Source: Flagellimonas taeanensis
GTDB taxonomy: Bacteria; Bacteroidota; Bacteroidia; Flavobacteriales; Flavobacteriaceae
Direction of reading: 5' to 3'
Length of the DNA: 64,000 nucleotides
Assembly: GCF_003584105.1 (NCBI RefSeq)
Contig: NZ_QXFO01000027.1
Coordinates: 186,001 to 250,000, forward strand
In this document: positions 59,377 to 64,000 of the stretch, piece by piece
How the letters are laid out: each line of letters begins with the position of its first letter
How positions within the stretch are numbered: position 1 is the stretch's first letter
Program-made: the position numbers and the translations under genes
Notes under the pieces: model-generated
Told to the model about the DNA's origin: nothing
Databases searched by the model: none
What the model saw: the letters and a program-made list of their open reading frames with translations, nothing else

Positions 59377-62300
59377 ATGAACAGACCCCAGCCTCTGAAT
59401 AAACCAAGCATTTTCCTGTTATCCTTTCTTCTACTGTTCGTTTCAATACAAATGGGGTATTCACAGCAATGTGCAGTGAATGCAGGAGCAGACCAGATCA
59501 TTACCCAAATGACCCCTATCTTTTTGGATGCCGATACCCCTGTAGTGGGAACCGGTATGTGGACACAGCTATCCGGCCCAACATTGGTCACCTTTGATGA
59601 TGTCGCCGATCCTAAAACAGAAGTATTGGGGACCATCCCAGGAACCTACTTCTTTGAATGGACCGTCTCGGATGTGAGCTGTGATACGGCTTCCGATACG
59701 GTAGGCATTTCCATTGTAGGGGTAGATCTGTCCTTGACCAAAGAAATCAACAAATCACCCCCATTGGTGAGCGATAATGTCATGTTTACCCTTACGGTAA
59801 GCAATGCAGGGCCTGGTGCGGCAACTTCGGTGGAGGTGACCGACCTGCTCCCTTCTGGATACACCTATGTCTCCGACAATGGTGGAGGTGATTACAACGA
59901 TGCCAATGGTATTTGGAATGTGGGTACATTGGCCAGCGGTGGTTCGGAAAGTTTGAACATTCTGGCCATAGTAAACCCATCTGGGGATTATACCAATATT
60001 GCTGAAATCACGGGGCATGACCAAATCGATTTGGATTCGACCCCGAACAATGGGGTTCCAGGCGAGGATGACCAAGGCGAAGTTACGATCATACCCACCC
60101 CAGTTGTGGATGTTGCCTTGACCAAAACGGTCGATAATCTTATTCCAGACGTTGGGGAGGAAATCGTTTTTACCATCACGGTATGGAACGATGGCCCCAG
60201 TGATGCCACCAATGTGGTGGTTACCGATCTTTTGGCTTCGGGCTACTCGTTCATCAATGCGATGCCATCCATTGGAACATATGAAGCGACAAGTGGCTCA
60301 TGGTCGGTGGGAAATTTGGACAATGGTGCTGTGGAAACTTTGGACATCACCGTGGAAGTGCTCCCTACGGGAAACTATATCAATACGGCCGAAGTGACAC
60401 AGGTGTCCGAGGGCGATGTGGATTCGACCCCAGGCAACAATAGTAGCGCGGAGGATGACCAGCAAACCGTGGAACCGGTCCCTCTACCCGTATCCGATCT
60501 TCTTTTGCGCAAATCTGTGAATGTGTTGAGTCCGTATGTGGGCCAAGAGGTGATATTCAGTATCAGTGTGACCAATTTGGGGCCCAGTGACGTGACCGGG
60601 GTGGAAATCATGGATGTATTGCCAACAGGGTATACCTATGTGTCCAACAATAGGACAGCAGGGGTATACGATCCCGTTTCCGGCATTTGGGCATTGAATG
60701 GCGTCCTAGTGGATCAGAATACGGAAACCTTGAACATTGTGGCCACGGTCAATGCTACCGGAGAACATTTCAATGTGGCCGAAGTGATTTCTTCCAACAA
60801 TTATGACCCCAATTCAACACCGAACAACAACAATGTCTTTGAGAACGATCTGGACAGTGCGGGTACAACACCCATCCCAGCGGCCGATTTAATGTTGGAA
60901 CTGATGGTGGACAATGGGTTCCCAGATGTTGGTTCCCAGGTTACTTTCATCATTATATTGACCAATGAAGGCCCTAGTGAAGCTCTTGGGGTCATTGTGG
61001 AGGCCTTTTTACCCTCTGGCTATACCTATGTGTCCGATGATTCGAGTGGACGGTACAATCCTTTCAACGGTCTGTGGAACATAGGAAACATTGATGCGGA
61101 CAGCAGTTTGGAATTCCAGATGGTTGCCGAAGTGAACCCAGTGGGCGACTACAATTTTAAAACGGAAGTGGTTACCTCCAGGTTCCATGATCCGGATTCC
61201 ATTCCGGGGAATCATGTGTCATCGGAGGACGATCAGGCAGAACTTGCCACCGTGCCGAGACATGTGACGGATATTTCCATTTCAAAGACCGTGGACGACA
61301 TGAACCCAGATGTAGGGGATACCGTTGTGTTCACTGTCCAAGCGAACAATGCGGGACCCAATGACGCCACCGGTTTGGTGATAGAGGACAAACTGCAAAC
61401 AGGATATCGGTTTATTTCGGCCCAAACAACCGCCGGGACCTATGATGAGGCATCCGGTTCTTGGGACCTTCCCGACTTGTCCAGCGGTAGTTCGCAGACA
61501 TTGCGGATTTCGGTATCGGTGCTCCCCGAAGGGAATTACAGGAACACGGCCGAACTCATTGCACTGGATACCTATGACCCGGACTCCACGCCCAACAACA
61601 ATTTGGGGTCTGAGGATGATCAAGATACCGTATTGCCGGTTCCGGGGGCCGTGGCCGACCTTTCCTTGACCATGACCGTGGACAATCCCACACCCAATGT
61701 TGGGGATGTGGTGCGGTTTGTGATCAGTGTCACCAATAGTGGACCTTCGGATGCCATTGGGGTCGAGGTCACCAACCTGCTGCCCAGTGGTTACACCTAC
61801 CAGTCCCATAGTTCCACGGCAGGGGTCTATGCTGCCGGAGCAGGTGTTTGGAGCGTGAACAGGACCATTTTTGACCAGAACACCGAAAGTTTGGAACTCC
61901 TTGCCCGAGTGAATGCCCCAACGGCCTTACCCGGGGAATATCTGAACATCGTCTACATATCGGCCAGTCTGTTGGCCGACCCGGACAGCAATCCTCTTCA
62001 GGGCATGGATGAAGATGACCTTTCGAACGGTCTGGAAGATGATGATGAGGCCAGTGCGTTTGTGGTGCCACAGACCACGGACATTTCCATTTCAAAAGAA
62101 GTGGACAATCCGTTTCCCAACATCGGGGATGAGGTCGTGTTTACCATCTCCATCACCAATTTGGGTCCCGGTTTGGCATCTAACATCGGTATTGAGGAAC
62201 AATTGCCCACTGGGTATAGGTTTGTAAATGCTGAAACCTCATTGGGAATTTTTGAGGCATCTTCAGGATTTTGGGAAATTGAAACGCTCCAGGTATTGGA

Positions 62301-62718
62301 ATCGGCCACTTTAGAATTGACCGTTGAGGTATTGGACACAAATGATCATGTGAACCGGGCACTATTGTCTTATGTGGACCAATTTGATAGTGATGGTTCC
62401 AACGATATCGCCGAAGCTTTTGTGACACCGAGCTGCTTGGTGGTGTACAATGAATTTTCTCCCAATGGGGATGGGGTGAACGATTTTTTTACGATTGATT
62501 GTATCTCCCAATACCCTAACAACGTACTCCAAGTGTACAACCGATGGGGAAATATTGTGTTTGAGAAGCGTTCCTACAAGAATGATTGGGACGGAACCCC
62601 CAACGGACGGGCCATTATCCAAAAGGAAGATCGACTGCCCGTGGGCACATACTATTATCTACTCGATTTGGGGGATGGATCGGAACCACGAACGGATTGG
62701 CTCTACATAAACAGATAG
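59377..62718 (+). CDS. DUF11-repeat adhesin with T9SS type-B signal
   Basis: 1113 residues from the ATG at 59377. Signal peptide (1-31), an Ig-like module (about 32-113), then seven DUF11 repeats of roughly 125 residues (each opening like TDISISKTVDDMNPDVGDTVVFTV and containing GYTYVS or GYRFIS). It ends with a gliding-type C-terminal domain (about 1018-1113: NEFSPNGDGVNDFF, YNRWGNIVFEKRSYKNDWDG). Such T9SS type-B proteins are surface adhesins, some of them needed for gliding. The adjacent porP/sprF supports export by that route. Confidence 0.92.
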   Translation: MNRPQPLNKPSIFLLSFLLLFVSIQMGYSQQCAVNAGADQIITQMTPIFLDADTPVVGTGMWTQLSGPTLVTFDDVADPKTEVLGTIPGTYFFEWTVSDVSCDTASDTVGISIVGVDLSLTKEINKSPPLVSDNVMFTLTVSNAGPGAATSVEVTDLLPSGYTYVSDNGGGDYNDANGIWNVGTLASGGSESLNILAIVNPSGDYTNIAEITGHDQIDLDSTPNNGVPGEDDQGEVTIIPTPVVDVALTKTVDNLIPDVGEEIVFTITVWNDGPSDATNVVVTDLLASGYSFINAMPSIGTYEATSGSWSVGNLDNGAVETLDITVEVLPTGNYINTAEVTQVSEGDVDSTPGNNSSAEDDQQTVEPVPLPVSDLLLRKSVNVLSPYVGQEVIFSISVTNLGPSDVTGVEIMDVLPTGYTYVSNNRTAGVYDPVSGIWALNGVLVDQNTETLNIVATVNATGEHFNVAEVISSNNYDPNSTPNNNNVFENDLDSAGTTPIPAADLMLELMVDNGFPDVGSQVTFIIILTNEGPSEALGVIVEAFLPSGYTYVSDDSSGRYNPFNGLWNIGNIDADSSLEFQMVAEVNPVGDYNFKTEVVTSRFHDPDSIPGNHVSSEDDQAELATVPRHVTDISISKTVDDMNPDVGDTVVFTVQANNAGPNDATGLVIEDKLQTGYRFISAQTTAGTYDEASGSWDLPDLSSGSSQTLRISVSVLPEGNYRNTAELIALDTYDPDSTPNNNLGSEDDQDTVLPVPGAVADLSLTMTVDNPTPNVGDVVRFVISVTNSGPSDAIGVEVTNLLPSGYTYQSHSSTAGVYAAGAGVWSVNRTIFDQNTESLELLARVNAPTALPGEYLNIVYISASLLADPDSNPLQGMDEDDLSNGLEDDDEASAFVVPQTTDISISKEVDNPFPNIGDEVVFTISITNLGPGLASNIGIEEQLPTGYRFVNAETSLGIFEASSGFWEIETLQVLESATLELTVEVLDTNDHVNRALLSYVDQFDSDGSNDIAEAFVTPSCLVVYNEFSPNGDGVNDFFTIDCISQYPNNVLQVYNRWGNIVFEKRSYKNDWDGTPNGRAIIQKEDRLPVGTYYYLLDLGDGSEPRTDWLYINR

Positions 62719-62719
62719 C

Positions 62720-63652
62720 ATGGGAAGGAAAAAAAATAAGAGAACAGTATTGAGGTATCTGTGCAGTATGGCACTATTGGGAACCATCTTCGTTTCGGCC
62801 CAGCAAGATCCGCAGTTCACCCAATACATGTACAACACGATGAGCGTTAACCCCGCTTATGCAGGATCGCAGGGACATCTTACAGCACTTTTGATGCACC
62901 GTTCCCAGTGGGTGGGCATCAATGGGGCTCCCAATACACAGGTCTTGGCGGTGGATTCCCCCTTGGAGAACAAGATCGGGGTGGGGGGTGTGCTGGCCCA
63001 CGACGCTTTGGGCCCTTCTTCAGAAATATTCGTGGACGGGAACGTGTCCTATACCATACAGTTGGACAGTACCAATAGACAACTGTCCTTTGGGCTGAAG
63101 TTAGGTGGGAGGATCTTTGATGTTGATTTTTCCAAAGGGCTCATGGAAAATCCCGATATGGCCTTTCAGGACAATGTGAAGAGCAAATTCTTCCCTACCC
63201 TAGGTGCAGGGTTCTATTACCACACGGAAAAGGGATACCTGGGCTTTGCCGTGCCCAATTTCTTTTCGCAAAAACATTACGATGGGGAAGAACAGGAGAT
63301 TGCGGCAGAACGCCTCCACTATTATTGGATCGGGGGGACTTTCATGGACATCACACCAGATGTGGTGCTCAAACCCGCTTTTTTTGTCAAATGGGTACCT
63401 GGTGCGCCTATGATCGCTGATATATCGGCCAGTGCCCTGATCAAAGAGACTTTTACCGTGGGACTCGCCTACAGGTGGGACGATTCGTTTTCTACCTTGT
63501 TGGGAATGCAGATCAATCCCAACCTAAGCGCGGGCTATGCCTATGACCTCACTTCTTCCAATTTGGCAGGCTATACCGGGGGCTCACATGAGATATTCCT
63601 TCGGTATGAGTTCAAATCGCTCCAGAAGCAACTCCAACGACCTACCTTTTAG
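62720..63652 (+). CDS. PorP/SprF-family T9SS membrane protein
   Basis: 310 residues. Signal peptide to about residue 27, then FTQYMYNTMSVNPAYAGSQGHLTALLMHRSQWVGINGAPNTQ, the PorP/SprF signature, and a beta-barrel body. In Flavobacterium, SprF is needed to attach or export its neighbouring SprB-like adhesin. It begins 1 bp after the DUF11-gene stop, so the pair is co-translated. It is the probable secretion partner of that adhesin. Confidence 0.94.
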   Translation: MGRKKNKRTVLRYLCSMALLGTIFVSAQQDPQFTQYMYNTMSVNPAYAGSQGHLTALLMHRSQWVGINGAPNTQVLAVDSPLENKIGVGGVLAHDALGPSSEIFVDGNVSYTIQLDSTNRQLSFGLKLGGRIFDVDFSKGLMENPDMAFQDNVKSKFFPTLGAGFYYHTEKGYLGFAVPNFFSQKHYDGEEQEIAAERLHYYWIGGTFMDITPDVVLKPAFFVKWVPGAPMIADISASALIKETFTVGLAYRWDDSFSTLLGMQINPNLSAGYAYDLTSSNLAGYTGGSHEIFLRYEFKSLQKQLQRPTF

Positions 63653-63717
63653 GGTCAGGTCCATTCGGAATAGTCATTATCTTTATGGTATCAATACAGA
63701 AAGATTGAAAAGATGTT

Positions 63718-64000
63718 ATGGAAAGAAATGAACTGTACCCGATTTTCTTGAAGGTCTCCCAATTGAACGTGCTCATCGTTGGTGGGGGAAACGTGGGTCT
63801 GGAAAAACTGACCTTTTTGCTCAAGTCCAGTCCCAATGCCCAAGTGCAGATGGTGGCGTTGGAATTTCTGCCCGAAACTGTGGAATTGGCCCAAAAGCAT
63901 GATGTGGAAATGGTTCAAGAAGCTTACCACAAACAATTTTTGGAAGGAAAGCACATGGTCATTGCCTGTACGGACAAACCTGAGGTCAATGAACAGGTAT
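63718..64000 (+). CDS. Precorrin-2 dehydrogenase/ferrochelatase-like protein, 3' part beyond the window
   Basis: The frame opens at the ATG at 63718-63720 and runs off the right edge. The first 94 residues read MERNELYPIFLKVSQLNVLI, then a Rossmann loop VGGGNVGLEKL and IACTDKPEVNEQV, as in the N-terminal Met8/CysG-type dehydrogenase of siroheme synthesis. It converts precorrin-2 to sirohydrochlorin (and may chelate iron). The rest lies outside the window. Confidence 0.85.
   Translation, partial: MERNELYPIFLKVSQLNVLIVGGGNVGLEKLTFLLKSSPNAQVQMVALEFLPETVELAQKHDVEMVQEAYHKQFLEGKHMVIACTDKPEVNEQV

Noticed and set aside
1-64000. CRISPR arrays, insertion sequences, prophage or rRNA
   Set aside because: None recognised: no regularly spaced direct repeats, no transposase or integrase frame, and no rRNA-like conserved stretch.

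Overview
The window comes from a marine Flavobacteriaceae (Bacteroidota). The evidence is the set of type IX secretion (T9SS) cargo with A- and B-type C-terminal signals, a PorP/SprF partner, an outer-membrane TonB receptor, promoters with the Bacteroidota -7 motif TAnnTTTG, scarce Shine-Dalgarno sequences, a short primary-type sigma factor, and an ATP-cone on NrdB instead of NrdA. Several proteins recall Muricauda/Allomuricauda, but the genus is only a guess. No insertion sequence, prophage, CRISPR array or rRNA was recognised; there is one tRNA (Leu-CAA).

Layout. 1-10.4 kb (minus): mfd (cut by the left edge, carrying two in-frame palindromic inserts), a repeat-rich gap, then the repair genes pdeM and an Lhr-like helicase separated by a 1449-aa secreted nuclease with a triplicated domain. 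10.5-15.7 kb: TerB-like protein, fbp, a GNAT, aspartate kinase and an OlsF-type ornithine-lipid synthase. 15.7-17.1 kb: an arsR-DUF6428-GNAT mini-operon with no arsenite pump in view. 17.1-29.6 kb (minus): small stress and housekeeping genes, including a membrane LuxR regulator, mgtE, rsmA, a TPR protein, serS, an HTTM protein and ribF. 29.6-34.1 kb (plus): a secreted M12B-like metalloprotease and an overlapping lipoprotein. 34.1-36.4 kb (minus): pth, rplY, prs. 36.6 kb: tRNA-Leu.

37.1-43.0 kb looks like a stress and regulation block: an AraC-type regulator, a 38-aa lysine-rich protein, a cupin, a cold-shock protein beside a fatty-acid desaturase, and a tight plus-strand trio of a divergent bS21, a NYN/LOTUS protein and a group-2 sigma factor. 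43.1-46.6 kb (minus) is a probable copper/redox cluster: a Cys-bearing small membrane protein, an MbnP-like lipoprotein, an MbnH-like di-haem protein and an outer-membrane barrel with a CxxCxC N-terminus. 46.7-49.9 kb: a LOV-like protein lacking the photoactive Cys, and metE behind a cobalamin riboswitch. 50.2-53.3 kb: nrdB-nrdA. 53.4-59.2 kb: two DUF4625 lipoproteins, a TonB receptor, a His/Cys-rich small membrane protein, a thioredoxin-reductase-like flavoprotein and a divergent Fur-family regulator, together resembling a zinc or copper acquisition locus. 59.4-63.7 kb: a giant DUF11 adhesin with its PorP/SprF partner. The right edge cuts a precorrin-2 dehydrogenase gene.

Two metal-handling modules, T9SS-exported nuclease, protease and adhesin, and cold/stress regulation are the functional themes. 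The least-described pieces are the MbnP/MbnH-barrel cluster, the bS21-NYN-sigma operon and the protein-coding palindromic repeats in mfd.
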